DNA of 64,000 bases from Thalassotalea litorea. Its GTDB lineage: Bacteria > Pseudomonadota > Gammaproteobacteria > Enterobacterales > Alteromonadaceae. A program made the position numbers and the translations under genes. Below, piece after piece: positions 35,495 to 44,388 of this stretch (positions within the stretch are counted from its first letter, which is position 1; the number at the start of each line of letters is the position of its first letter). The notes below the pieces were generated by a model. The model did no database searches. It was not told the origin of the DNA and saw nothing but the letters and a program-made list of their open reading frames with translations. Location: assembly GCF_005843925.1 (NCBI RefSeq), contig NZ_VCBC01000006.1, positions 1 through 64,000 on the forward strand. Direction: 5' to 3'.

Positions 35495-36688
35495 TTAGAG
35501 CGGGTTGTGACTCATTATCGATTGGGTTACCTGCGTGATTGTGGGTAATTGTTGTTGAGGGTTTTTTTGGAATTGCTTGGGTGTTATTCCGCACAGCTGC
35601 TTGAACGTTCGAATAAAATGGGTGCTGTGCTGGTAACCAAGCCGGCGGGCGATGTCTTGTACAGACTGTCCTTGCATCAGTAATTTTACAGCGAGTTCCT
35701 GACGCAGTTGCTGGATCAACAAGGTCAGCGTTAAATTTTGACTCTTTAGTGCACGTTGTAAATTTCTCGGACTGATGTGGCCCATAATCGCAACGCTATT
35801 GAGACTTGGCATTTGCTGACCAAAATAGGGTAATAAAATATCGATTAAATTGGCAAGTTCAGGGTAGGATTTTCGGCAAATTGGCGCATCGAGGGTGGAG
35901 GAAACCGATAAACGGGTGTTGCTTGGCTCAGAAGCATCAGCCGAGGGGGACGTTTCCGGCAAGCGAATATCGGTACTAGCAGAGTCCTGAATGGCGCTAA
36001 TAGTCACGAGCTTGCGGCGACGTTGACAATTTAAATATTGATTTGAAAATTCAATCGTTGTGTGAGGATTGCCGAAAGAAATCAGCTCTTTATTTAAATT
36101 GAACTTATGAAATTGTCCAACGGAATCTTGGTTGTCCATTAGGCTTTGCAATTGTCTATCCCAATCCTTTGGTTCAGGACTTCTCAAGCGAATAATTGAT
36201 GGCGTAAAACTTGCGGGGACATATTGGTGAATGATATCGAGTATAACCATCACCAGATAGCTTTCTACGTGATAATACCCTGGGTAATCCCGGACAACGC
36301 CACCGATATGGCAAAATTCAACTTTGTCGTGTCGGGTTAGCATAAAAAAATCGGCATGTGAGGCGCCAGTGTAGGTGAGCCTGGGAATGAGCTTTAAACA
36401 TTGTTTCAGCGTTTGTTCTTGCAGGGCTCTTGAAGCCAAACCCCGAAGCCCGGTATAGCCGCTCTTCAACCCCGTTTGCCAACCGAGATCTGGGCAGGAT
36501 TCTGATGTCGCCACATGATCTAAAAACCGATATACGAGATGCGTCGAAATTTTCATGTCGCCCTTGAAAAGGAGACGGTCGGGGAGCTCACATTGATGTA
36601 TGTAATGACTCACATCAATGCCAAACAAATGCATGTTTCCGGTAAAGGCCCATAACTGCTCAGCGCTGGTTGTCGCGAATTTAAGCAC
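35495..36688 (-). CDS. AraC-family transcriptional regulator
   Basis: This 397-residue regulator has an N-terminal ligand/dimerisation part of the arabinose-binding-like type (about 10-200, with GLRGLASRALQEQTLKQCLKLIPRL) and a C-terminal double HTH (about 290-375; SPRNLQRALKSQNLTLTLLIQQLRQELAVKLLMQGQSVQDIARRLGYQHSTHFIRTFKQLCGITP is the AraC signature region, seen at 35560-35790). The N-terminal layout is like the OruR/ArgR-like AraC subgroup. GTG is the apparent start. It is divergent from the amidohydrolase-porin pair, which it probably controls. Confidence 0.88.
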   Translation of the reverse strand: MLKFATTSAEQLWAFTGNMHLFGIDVSHYIHQCELPDRLLFKGDMKISTHLVYRFLDHVATSESCPDLGWQTGLKSGYTGLRGLASRALQEQTLKQCLKLIPRLTYTGASHADFFMLTRHDKVEFCHIGGVVRDYPGYYHVESYLVMVILDIIHQYVPASFTPSIIRLRSPEPKDWDRQLQSLMDNQDSVGQFHKFNLNKELISFGNPHTTIEFSNQYLNCQRRRKLVTISAIQDSASTDIRLPETSPSADASEPSNTRLSVSSTLDAPICRKSYPELANLIDILLPYFGQQMPSLNSVAIMGHISPRNLQRALKSQNLTLTLLIQQLRQELAVKLLMQGQSVQDIARRLGYQHSTHFIRTFKQLCGITPKQFQKNPQQQLPTITQVTQSIMSHNPL

Positions 36689-36848
36689 ACGGCACCAAGT
36701 TAAGTGAATGAATTAGATACTAAAATTTTGGCATAAGCTGGTCGCTTTTCAAATTTTATCTCCAATTAATGTCAACTTTTACTAATCTTAATGGGTTGGC
36801 AATATCTGTTTCGATGCCAAAACGTCCGTTTCTGTGGTGTTAATACTT

Positions 36849-38315
36849 ATGATAAAAAGATTTTTCCATTATTTTAATTGGGTATCAAAACAGGCGCATT
36901 GCTTAGCAAAACATCTGATTGGCTCTGTCGTTTTGATCGGTTGTTTCTGTTCATTTCCTGGGTTTGGTCAACAAGCCGAGTTTCCTGATACCGCGATCCT
37001 GATCGAAAACGTTAATATATTCGATGGCAAAAAAGATGCCATTAAAGCCAATTACCATGTGTTAATTGTTAATCAGTTAATCAAAAAAATCTCCGATAAA
37101 AAAATTCCCTATCAAGGCGATGCGTTAAAGATAAATGGCCAGGGCTTTACCTTAATGCCGGGTCTTATTGAATCCCACGGCCACCTCGCGATTGTCGATA
37201 GTTTGCCCAACCTCAAACATCATTATGATTGGGTTGATATCGGTGTCCGTCAGGCGGCGATGGCGAAGTCTTGGCTGTTAGATGGATTTACAACCATTCG
37301 AGATGTTGGGGGGCCAACAATGGGTCTCAAGCGCAGTATCGATGCCGGTATCGTTCCTGGTCCGCGTATTTATCCATCGGGGGCATTTATTTCACAAACA
37401 TCCGGGCATGGTGATATGCGTGAACGCAGCGACAGACACCCGTATCTTGATGGCGCAATTGATGAAACCATGCAGCGGTTGGGGTATTACTATATCGCCG
37501 ATGGTGTCCCCCAGGTGCTTGCTGCCACCCGCAACAATCTTCGCAATGGAGCCACGCAAATAAAAATTATGGCAGGTGGTGGCAATGGTAGTGAATTTGA
37601 TCCCATCGATAGTTTACAGTTTCGCCCCGAAGAAATTAAAGCGATTGTGAATGCGGCAAAAGACTGGGACACCTATGTTACGGCGCATGTATTTTACCCG
37701 GATCAGATTAATCGGTTTATTGATGCGGGTGGCATGAGCATTGAACATGCCCCGGCCATTGACGAATTGACAATGAAAAAGGTCGTCAATAAAGGCGTGT
37801 TTGTGGCGATGCAAATGAACGGCTTGTCGAAAGAATTACGGGACAGTCCATTTAACCCTCCTTATGCCAAAGCAGGCATTATCGAAATTCAAAACGATTC
37901 GAAAAATTTCGTAAAACTGGTTAAAAAATACCGGCCGAAAATGGTCTTCGCTACCGACGCCCTAGGAGACATTGATACTCAGATGAAGCAACGGCGGTTC
38001 GAACTGTATGAGCGGGCGCGGATTTTCGGAAACTTCGAAACGCTAAAAAGTGCCACCTCGGTAGGTGGTGAATTAATGCAACTTACCAATCGACGTAATC
38101 CTTATAAACTTGGAAAACTCGGTGTTGTCGAGGAGGGGGCTTATGCGGATTTATTGATTGTGGCCGGTAATCCATTGGCCGATATATCCTTACTTGGCGC
38201 AAATAAACAGTGGCATGATGCGCAGCCACCCGAGTCGATTGATACCATCAAAGTGATTATTAAAGACGGGCAAATTATTAAGAGTCGGTTGAGGAATGGT
38301 CATGCAAACGACTAA
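36849..38315 (+). CDS. Exported amidohydrolase, operon with a porin
   Basis: This 488-residue amidohydrolase is a distant sibling of the 33953-35374 product. It has a basic start and hydrophobic segment (about 20-42) for export, GLIESHGHLAIV (metal HxH), GATQIKIMAGGGNGSEFDP (metal Lys), HVFYPDQ and SIEHAP (ligands), and VFATDALGD (last Asp). ATG 36849 is chosen over GTG 36834. It overlaps the porin gene by 14 bases, so they are translated together. The substrate is not known. Confidence 0.83.
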   Translation: MIKRFFHYFNWVSKQAHCLAKHLIGSVVLIGCFCSFPGFGQQAEFPDTAILIENVNIFDGKKDAIKANYHVLIVNQLIKKISDKKIPYQGDALKINGQGFTLMPGLIESHGHLAIVDSLPNLKHHYDWVDIGVRQAAMAKSWLLDGFTTIRDVGGPTMGLKRSIDAGIVPGPRIYPSGAFISQTSGHGDMRERSDRHPYLDGAIDETMQRLGYYYIADGVPQVLAATRNNLRNGATQIKIMAGGGNGSEFDPIDSLQFRPEEIKAIVNAAKDWDTYVTAHVFYPDQINRFIDAGGMSIEHAPAIDELTMKKVVNKGVFVAMQMNGLSKELRDSPFNPPYAKAGIIEIQNDSKNFVKLVKKYRPKMVFATDALGDIDTQMKQRRFELYERARIFGNFETLKSATSVGGELMQLTNRRNPYKLGKLGVVEEGAYADLLIVAGNPLADISLLGANKQWHDAQPPESIDTIKVIIKDGQIIKSRLRNGHAND

Positions 38316-39495
38316 GTGGCATCGCGGCTTATTAATCAGCAGTAGTGTGGTGTTAATGCTGCAAACGCCTTCTGTTCAGGCAGCAAAAGGCGTTAAATTT
38401 GGAAGTACCGATGCCGTCGATAATCGCATTACCCAGGATAAAAAAAATCGTAGTCTTCCTCTAAAAGAGCGATTATCGCAAGATGGGATCAATCTTGCGC
38501 TCGATTATTCCATGATCACTTTAGGAACCAGTGACAATTTACCTGGCACCGATGATAACGCTGCCGGCGGTATGTTTCGGTTCTATGGGAGTTGGGATCT
38601 GGCTGGTGATGATTCAAGCAATACCGGGAGCTTTGTCTGGAAAGTGGAATATAGACACAGTTACAGTGATTTAGAACCGAGGTTTTTAGAGTTTAATGTT
38701 GGCGGCCTGGGGCTGCAAGCGCCCCCATTTTCCGATCAAAAAGGCCGCGTTACCAATTTATATTGGAAGCAAAAATTAAATAACGGTAGATCGACGATTG
38801 TTGCGGGTTTTCTCGATGCTACCGACTACCTTGACGTGTATGCGGTCGCCAGCCCTTGGACGGGGTTCGTAAATTTTGCCTTCAGTACCGGTAATAGCAC
38901 CATAGCGCTACCTGGTGATGCTGCACTCGGAGTTGCCGGTGCGACCATGCTTAGCGATAGCTTGTTTGTCATTGCCGGCATCACCGATATGGAATCCGAT
39001 CCAACAAATCCCTTCTCGGATCTGCTCAGTGAAAGTCATTACTTTAAGAGTATTGAATTCGGATGGACTTCCTCTCAGGAGCAGATTTTTCTGGATAATG
39101 TTCATGTGACTTTTTGGGATGCCGACGAAAGCATTTTTATGAATCAGGCCGAGGATTCTGGGGTTAATATTTCTGCTTCGAAAATGATTGGCGCCTGGTT
39201 ACCATTTGTTCGTGCCAGCTGGGCTGAAAATGGCAGCACTTTAGGCATTGATAAATCATTAAGTACGGGCTTTGCGTATTATGGCCTTGGCGGCGAAGGC
39301 AATACGCTTGGGGCGGCCTTGAACTGGGCGGATACCGCAACCGAAGATCAATATACCCTTGAAGTGTTTTATCTGCTGAAACTATTTGGCTCGGTTGAAT
39401 TGTCACCGGATATTCAGGTTATTAAAAACCCTGCGAACAACCCTGATGAAAATCTGGCAATGATTTATGGTTTAAGGGCGCGGGTGTTCTGGTGA
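38302..39495 (+). CDS. Outer-membrane porin, OprB-like (carbohydrate-selective porin) family
   Basis: This 397-residue protein has a signal peptide (about 1-26, ending VQA) and a beta-barrel pattern with a C-terminal aromatic (RVFW). Segments such as RLSQDGINLALDYSM, GSFVWKVEYRHSY, WKQKLNNGRSTIVAGFLD and FAFSTG resemble OprB-type porins. ATG 38302 is preferred to 38296, because GAGGA lies six bases before it. It probably lets the substrate of the coupled amidohydrolase through the outer membrane. The specificity is open. Confidence 0.75.
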   Translation: MQTTKWHRGLLISSSVVLMLQTPSVQAAKGVKFGSTDAVDNRITQDKKNRSLPLKERLSQDGINLALDYSMITLGTSDNLPGTDDNAAGGMFRFYGSWDLAGDDSSNTGSFVWKVEYRHSYSDLEPRFLEFNVGGLGLQAPPFSDQKGRVTNLYWKQKLNNGRSTIVAGFLDATDYLDVYAVASPWTGFVNFAFSTGNSTIALPGDAALGVAGATMLSDSLFVIAGITDMESDPTNPFSDLLSESHYFKSIEFGWTSSQEQIFLDNVHVTFWDADESIFMNQAEDSGVNISASKMIGAWLPFVRASWAENGSTLGIDKSLSTGFAYYGLGGEGNTLGAALNWADTATEDQYTLEVFYLLKLFGSVELSPDIQVIKNPANNPDENLAMIYGLRARVFW

Positions 39496-39526
39496 TCTTT
39501 GGTCTGGGTGCAACTAAGATTAGTGA

Positions 39527-40024
39527 TTAACCAGGCATTAGCAAGGTGTCATTAATCGCGGTAAATCGGTCGCAGCTTTGCAATAAAGCATTGGCGGTTA
39601 GCGTTTCTACGCCAATGACTTCCACCTGACACTGGTATTTTGTTTGTAGCTTCTGCACCAGTAAATCGAAGTCGCCGTCGCCGCTAAGAAGAACAATACT
39701 GTCACAATCTTCTCCGTAATCTAAAGCGTCAAGCGTGATGCCAACATCCCAGTCGCCCTTCGCCGAGCCGTCACGGCGTTGAATATAAGGTTTGAGTTTT
39801 ACGTCAAAGCCGATGGCCTGCAATATTCGTTGAAACTGCCGTTGTTTTTCATCCCCAGCATCGATAGCGTAGGCACTGGCATGGATGATATCTCCTTGTG
39901 CAGAAATTAAGGCCCACAATGCATTGTAATTAAAATTACGTTTAAAGGCCTGTTGGCAGGTGTAATAGATATTCTGCACGTCCACTAGCACCGCAATGCG
40001 TTTTTCGGATGTCATGTCTTTCAT
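39527..40024 (-). CDS. NYN-domain (LabA/DUF88-type) putative ribonuclease
   Basis: This 165-residue protein is a single NYN/PIN-like domain: AVLVDVQNIYY with the first acidic residue, KGDWDVGITLDALDY with the central Asp pair, and VLLSGDGDFDLLVQKLQ with the DGDFD metal site. All catalytic acids are kept, so RNase activity is likely, though targets are unknown. AGAGGA is about seven bases before ATG 40024. It stands divergent from a peroxiredoxin gene; a second NYN gene lies 3 kb away. Confidence 0.88.
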   Translation of the reverse strand: MKDMTSEKRIAVLVDVQNIYYTCQQAFKRNFNYNALWALISAQGDIIHASAYAIDAGDEKQRQFQRILQAIGFDVKLKPYIQRRDGSAKGDWDVGITLDALDYGEDCDSIVLLSGDGDFDLLVQKLQTKYQCQVEVIGVETLTANALLQSCDRFTAINDTLLMPG

Positions 40025-40199
40025 GGATTTTCCTCTGCCTACCCATTCGATGGCGATTTTGATGCTTGCTTTCTAAAAGGAGTCTAACACAGAGCCAATG
40101 AGTGATTGCGAATAACGATTTAAAGTGGAAGGCTGGATTTTCCCTTAAGATCACCACAGAAATTGATTCGCCTCCCCTCATTACTTTCTCTATACTCTT

Positions 40200-40257
40200 A
40201 TACCAATCACACTAAGTTTGTACACAACTCAGAGCAATAATTTAATGTGATTGGTAT
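40200..40257. repeat. MITE-like palindromic element, copy 2
   Basis: ATACCAATCACACTAA (40200-40215) and the reverse of TTAATGTGATTGGTAT (40242-40257) match at 15 of 16 positions. The ends share ATACCAAT with the 90-base element at 25106-25195; the middles are unrelated. It lies in the gap between the NYN and peroxiredoxin genes. Confidence 0.7.
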
Positions 40258-40316
40258 TAGCTGTTTTAACATTTTCTTAATAATTTTTAGCGCAACAATA
40301 AACGTATGAGGTCTTT

Positions 40317-40790
40317 ATGATCAAGGTCAATGACAAAATCCCTGCAGGAGAATTGCAGCAACTCACCAGTGATGGCATGAACAACCTGTCGACAGATTAT
40401 CTATTTGCAGACAAAAAGGTGGTGATTTTTGCCGTACCTGGTGCTTTTACCCCGACCTGCTCCGAAGCTCATTTGCCCGGCTATGTGGTCAATTTTGATA
40501 AATTTAAAGCTAAAGGTGTCGACCGGGTGATTTGCGTTTCAGTGAATGATGCATTTGTTATGAGTGCCTGGGGGAAAAGTCAGAATGCAGAGAATATCCT
40601 GATGCTTGGCGATGGCGATGCAACCTTTACCAAGTCTCTGGGGCTGGATATGGATACCGCTAGTTTTGGCGGCGTGCGCTCTCAACGTTATGCCATGGTT
40701 GTGGATCATAGTGTAGTAACCCATATCAATGTTGAGCAACCGGGTAAGTTTGAGGTCAGTGACGCTGACACTATGCTTGCGTTGTTGTAA
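40317..40790 (+). CDS. Peroxiredoxin (Prx5/AhpE-like redoxin)
   Basis: This 157-residue thiol peroxidase reduces hydroperoxides in the cytosol. The peroxidatic C48 lies in PGAFTPTCSEAHLPGY, with VNDAFVMSAWGK and SQRYAMVVDHSVV typical of the Prx5 group. It lacks the glutaredoxin tail present in the fusion at 55414-56145, so it relies on separate reductants. GAGG precedes ATG 40317. Confidence 0.93.
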   Translation: MIKVNDKIPAGELQQLTSDGMNNLSTDYLFADKKVVIFAVPGAFTPTCSEAHLPGYVVNFDKFKAKGVDRVICVSVNDAFVMSAWGKSQNAENILMLGDGDATFTKSLGLDMDTASFGGVRSQRYAMVVDHSVVTHINVEQPGKFEVSDADTMLALL

Positions 40791-40798
40791 GTCTTGAT

Positions 40799-40828
40799 GA
40801 TAAACCCAGAATTTATTCTGGGTTTATC
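40799..40828. terminator. Hairpin after the peroxiredoxin gene
   Basis: GATAAACCCAGAAT and ATTCTGGGTTTATC (40799-40812 and 40815-40828) form a perfect 14-base-arm palindrome. The T tract after it is broken (CATTATTTAATTT), but position and strength fit a terminator. Confidence 0.75.
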
Positions 40829-41064
40829 ATTATTTAATTTGTGACTTTATTCTAAGTTAGCCAAAGCAATTCCGTTTTAAATTCCAATGCGTTAAGATCT
40901 CACTATCTCAAGGGTAGGGCGACTTATTCCCAATCTTATAAAGCTATGAACAATTCGGATGGCATTTTTGTGGCCAATTAAAATTTTCTGGAATTGATCA
41001 ACTACTTATAAGAGCTGGTATGATACTTCCCTGTTGTCATTAATGAAAAAGAGCAGAGAAAGCT

Positions 41065-41592
41065 ATGTTAAAAGCGCAAATGGTTGAGCAGTTAAATGCT
41101 CAAATCAATCTAGAATTTTATTCTTCTAACTTGTACCTGCAAATGAGCGCATGGTGTGAAGACAAAGGTTTCGAAGGCGCTGCGGCGTTTATGCGCAAGC
41201 ATGCTATCGAAGAAATGCAGCACATGAATCGTCTGTTCAACTACGTCAGTGAAACCGGTGCATTGCCTATCCTTGGTACCATCGACGCGCCACCACACGA
41301 GTTTGAATCGTTAGTGGAAGTGTTCAAAGCGACGTTTGAACATGAATGTCTTGTGACTCAGAAAATTAACGAGCTTGCACACTTTGCGTTTACCAATCAG
41401 GACTATTCAACATTTAACTTCCTGCAATGGTATGTGGCCGAGCAGCACGAAGAAGAAACTTTATTTAAATCAATCATCGATAAAATCCAACTAGTTGGTG
41501 ATGATGGCCATGCCTTGTTCTTCGTTGATAAAGATTTAGCGGAACTTGCCAAAAATGGCCCTACTTCAGTGACGCCACCTGCTGAAGGCTAA
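41065..41592 (+). CDS. ftnA: Non-haem ferritin
   Basis: This 175-residue iron-storage protein forms the 24-mer ferritin shell. It keeps the ferroxidase ligands: E17 in [15 protein letters not shown]50 and H53 in HAIEEMQHM, and E94 in ATFEHE, with [11 protein letters not shown] following. Length and the FtnA-like opening [17 protein letters not shown] (rather than a haem-binding bacterioferritin Met52 context) indicate ferritin. It lies beside peroxiredoxin and flavoprotein genes. Confidence 0.95.
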   Translation: MLKAQMVEQLNAQINLEFYSSNLYLQMSAWCEDKGFEGAAAFMRKHAIEEMQHMNRLFNYVSETGALPILGTIDAPPHEFESLVEVFKATFEHECLVTQKINELAHFAFTNQDYSTFNFLQWYVAEQHEEETLFKSIIDKIQLVGDDGHALFFVDKDLAELAKNGPTSVTPPAEG

Positions 41593-41653
41593 GTTATTGA
41601 GGGTAAGCATTTTAAGCTAAGCTTAACTGGGGCTTACCCGAATCTGTTGTTGA

Positions 41654-41680
41654 AAAAGCCCTGCTTGCAGGGCTTTATTT
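41654..41680 (+). terminator. Intrinsic terminator after ftnA
   Basis: AAAGCCCTGC (41655-41664) pairs with GCAGGGCTTT (41667-41676) and continues into ATTT. It directly precedes the next gene and argues against a start upstream of 41680 for that gene. Confidence 0.85.
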
Positions 41681-41714
41681 GTTCTCTGACGATATTATTT
41701 TTTCTGAGGTTGAT

Positions 41715-42908
41715 TTGACCATTCAAAAGGTTGATGTTTTGGTGATCGGCGCTGGCGCCGCTGGCCTTATGTGCGCTCTCAATGCTGGCTATCGTGGTCG
41801 CAGCGTTACCGTAGTTGATATGGGCAAAAAGCCTGGCCGCAAAATCATTATCTCGGGTGGCGGGCGGTGTAATTTCACCAATCAAAATGCCAGCCCGGAA
41901 AACTTCCTCTGTCACAATCCTCATTTTGTAAAATCGGCGCTGAGTCGCTATACCCAATACGATTTCATCGAAATGGTTGAACGTCATGGTATTGAGTACC
42001 ACCATAAAACTCTCGGGCAATTGTTTTGCGATGATTCTGCCCACGATATTGTCGATATGCTGAAAACGGAATGTGATTGGGCTGGTGTAACCATCAAAAT
42101 GCAATCGGAAGTACTGAAAGTCGAAGCATTGGATGGCGGTGGCTATCAGGTAACAACTTCAGGTGATGACTATCAATGTGAGTCTTTAGTGATTGCCTCT
42201 GGCGGGTTGACGATGCCCAAGCTGGGCGCAAGCCCGATTGGTTATAAAATTGCAGAGCAATTTGGCCTTAAGGTTTTACCAACCTGTGCCGCTCTAGTGC
42301 CATTTACCTTGCATGAACAGGATAAAACCCGATTTGACGGTTTGTCCGGGATTAGTGTGGATTGTGAAGTAAGCAGTGAATCCGGACAGATGTTTCGGGA
42401 AAATATTTTATTTACCCATCGAGGGCTATCGGGTCCGGCGATTTTGCAAATCTCTTCTTATTGGCAGGCAGGACAGTGGGTCAGTATTAATTTGTTGCCA
42501 GAAATGTCGTTACAGGAAACGCTGCGTGCGATCCGGGAAAAGCACCCCCAACGCAGTTTAAAAAATGCCTTGATACAACTCTTGCCTAAGCGTTTGATTG
42601 AAAAGCTCGATGCTGCAGGCGAGATCCCACAGAAAAACCTCAACCAATTGACCCACCAGGAATACCAGGATATTCATAACCATTTCCATCAATGGCAAAT
42701 CAAACCTAATGGCACCGAAGGATATCGCACTGCCGAGGTAACGTTAGGCGGCGTAGATAGCGACGACCTGTCGTCGAAAACCCTGGAAGCGAAAAAAGCA
42801 CCAGGGCTTTATTTTATTGGCGAGGTTACCGAAGTTACCGGCTGGTTAGGGGGCTATAACTTCCAGTGGGCGTGGGCCAGCGGCTGGGCCGCCGGGCAGG
42901 TGGTTTAA
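41715..42908 (+). CDS. HI0933-family NAD(P)/FAD flavoprotein (YhiN-like)
   Basis: This 397-residue flavoprotein of the BaiN/HI0933 family has the FAD motif VLVIGAGAAGLMCALNAGYRG and the family's IISGGGRCNFTN, with C-terminal EVTEVTGWLGGYNFQWAWASGW. The biochemical role is not settled; relatives reduce steroid or quinone-like compounds. TTG 41715 is the probable start: GAGG is six bases before it, and the in-frame TTG at 41679 lies within the ftnA terminator. A related gene in E. coli (yhiN) is near gor and prlC. Confidence 0.9.
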   Translation: MTIQKVDVLVIGAGAAGLMCALNAGYRGRSVTVVDMGKKPGRKIIISGGGRCNFTNQNASPENFLCHNPHFVKSALSRYTQYDFIEMVERHGIEYHHKTLGQLFCDDSAHDIVDMLKTECDWAGVTIKMQSEVLKVEALDGGGYQVTTSGDDYQCESLVIASGGLTMPKLGASPIGYKIAEQFGLKVLPTCAALVPFTLHEQDKTRFDGLSGISVDCEVSSESGQMFRENILFTHRGLSGPAILQISSYWQAGQWVSINLLPEMSLQETLRAIREKHPQRSLKNALIQLLPKRLIEKLDAAGEIPQKNLNQLTHQEYQDIHNHFHQWQIKPNGTEGYRTAEVTLGGVDSDDLSSKTLEAKKAPGLYFIGEVTEVTGWLGGYNFQWAWASGWAAGQVV

Positions 42909-42949
42909 CTCGCAAAACAAAATCAACGATCAATTAGTTCCATCAATGT

Positions 42950-43672
42950 TTATGCATGCCCATTTTGTTTTGCCCGTTTCTTATCTCTGATCCAGAACAC
43001 TGAGCCTTTAGTCTTTTTCATTTCGAAGAGATCGATGGCTGCAAAAAGGTCACTGAGTTTTTTGTATCCATAGTTTCGTTGGTCAAACGAGGCATGATTA
43101 GCGATATGGGTGCCAATTGGCCCAAGCATAGCCCAGCCGTCATCTTCTTCTACAGCTTCAATAGCCTGGCGGAGTAAATTTATTAACTTAGTATCACTTT
43201 TTATGTTTTTCGTGGGTGTTGTGATAACTTTTTCGGTATTTTCAGGTTCATCTAAGAATAAAAACTTGGAACAGGCATTAACAAATGCATCTGGTGTTTT
43301 TCGTTCGCCAAACCCTATTACTAATTTTCCATCAGCCTGAGCTCGAGTTGCCAGAGGGGTAAAATCACAATCAGAAGATACCAAGCAAATAATATCAACG
43401 TCTTTAGTGTAAAGCACATCCATGGCATCTATTACTAGTGCGATATCCGTAGCGTTTTTGCCTTTGGTTAAATCAAATTGCTGAATGGGTTGAATACTGT
43501 GCTCATGCAAGACGTCTTCCCAAGGTTTTATATTTGAGCTTTTCCAGTTGCCATATGCTTTACGAATATTGACAACACCATAAGATGCCAATTCGGAGAG
43601 GATAACCTCGATTTTGGCTGCTGGGGCATTATCTGCATCAATGAATAGAGCGATTTTTTGTTTATCTTTCAT
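42950..43672 (-). CDS. NYN-domain protein with C-terminal OST-HTH (LOTUS) domain
   Basis: This 240-residue protein has an N-terminal NYN RNase domain (about 1-140; IALFIDADNAP, KGKNATDIALVIDAMD, CLVSSDCDFTPLA) and a C-terminal OST-HTH/LOTUS-type winged helix (about 165-235; LINLLRQAIEAVEEDDGWAMLGPIGTHI, NYGYKKLSDLFAAIDLFEM), known from RNA-binding proteins. The central SSDCDF keeps the metal acids. ATG 43672 has AAGGA nine bases upstream; the TTG at 43681 would be adjacent to that site and is rejected. It probably cleaves or silences structured RNA; targets are unknown. Confidence 0.9.
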   Translation of the reverse strand: MKDKQKIALFIDADNAPAAKIEVILSELASYGVVNIRKAYGNWKSSNIKPWEDVLHEHSIQPIQQFDLTKGKNATDIALVIDAMDVLYTKDVDIICLVSSDCDFTPLATRAQADGKLVIGFGERKTPDAFVNACSKFLFLDEPENTEKVITTPTKNIKSDTKLINLLRQAIEAVEEDDGWAMLGPIGTHIANHASFDQRNYGYKKLSDLFAAIDLFEMKKTKGSVFWIRDKKRAKQNGHA

Positions 43673-43752
43673 TTCAAACAATCCTTGTTTTCAAGACATA
43701 GAATATGATTGAAATACTCTATCTGAATATCTTAAATAATAAAACTGAAGAT

Positions 43753-44388
43753 CTAGTTAGCCAGTAGATCTAAAATTAGTTGTTTGAATGTATCAACTTC
43801 ATGAGCACCTGACAGGGCTTTTTTATTATTGAAAATAAATAAAGGCACGCTGTGAATACCTTGTTGATGCCACTGCTGTTCAATCGCTCTGATATCTGCT
43901 GTGAAACGGTTGGTGTTGAGAACGGCTTTCGCTTCGTCTGCATCTAAGCCAACCGCTTTAACAACTTCAAGCAAAGGGCGTTGGGAAAAGTCACCTCGAT
44001 TGGAGAAAAAATGCTCGAATAAGGCTTCTGATAACGGGTTTTGTAATCCAGAATCCTTCGCCCAATGTAACAACTGATGGCAGTTAAGCGTGTTAAGCAT
44101 TTTCATCTCATCAAAATAGTTGAAATTGAATCCTACGTCTTTGCCGTGCTCCGTTAACATCGCTCTGGCTTTAATACTTTCTTCAAGCGTTGCGCCATAT
44201 TTTTTCGCTACATGCTCGCGCAGGTTTTCACCTTCCTCTGGCATATCTGGGTTTAATTCGAACGGGTGCCAGGTAACGGAAAAGTTTACCGCAGGTTGAA
44301 GTTCAGCAATGGCTCGCTTCAACCTACCGTAACCAATCACGCACCAGGGACATACCACATCGGAAACAATATCGATTTGTAGAGTCAT
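43753..44388 (-). CDS. DsbA-family (FrnE-like) thiol oxidoreductase
   Basis: This 211-residue thioredoxin-fold protein has active site C13-PW-C16 in DVVCPWCVIGYGRL and the FrnE pattern LNPDMPEEGENL, NCHQLLHWA, and the cis-Pro loop GIHSVPLFIFNNK. It lacks a signal peptide and acts in the cytosol, unlike DsbA. Its ATG overlaps the TAA of the peroxiredoxin-like gene upstream by one base (TAATG), so the two are translationally coupled. FrnE-type proteins act in disulfide or oxidative-stress handling. Confidence 0.9.
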   Translation of the reverse strand: MTLQIDIVSDVVCPWCVIGYGRLKRAIAELQPAVNFSVTWHPFELNPDMPEEGENLREHVAKKYGATLEESIKARAMLTEHGKDVGFNFNYFDEMKMLNTLNCHQLLHWAKDSGLQNPLSEALFEHFFSNRGDFSQRPLLEVVKAVGLDADEAKAVLNTNRFTADIRAIEQQWHQQGIHSVPLFIFNNKKALSGAHEVDTFKQLILDLLAN

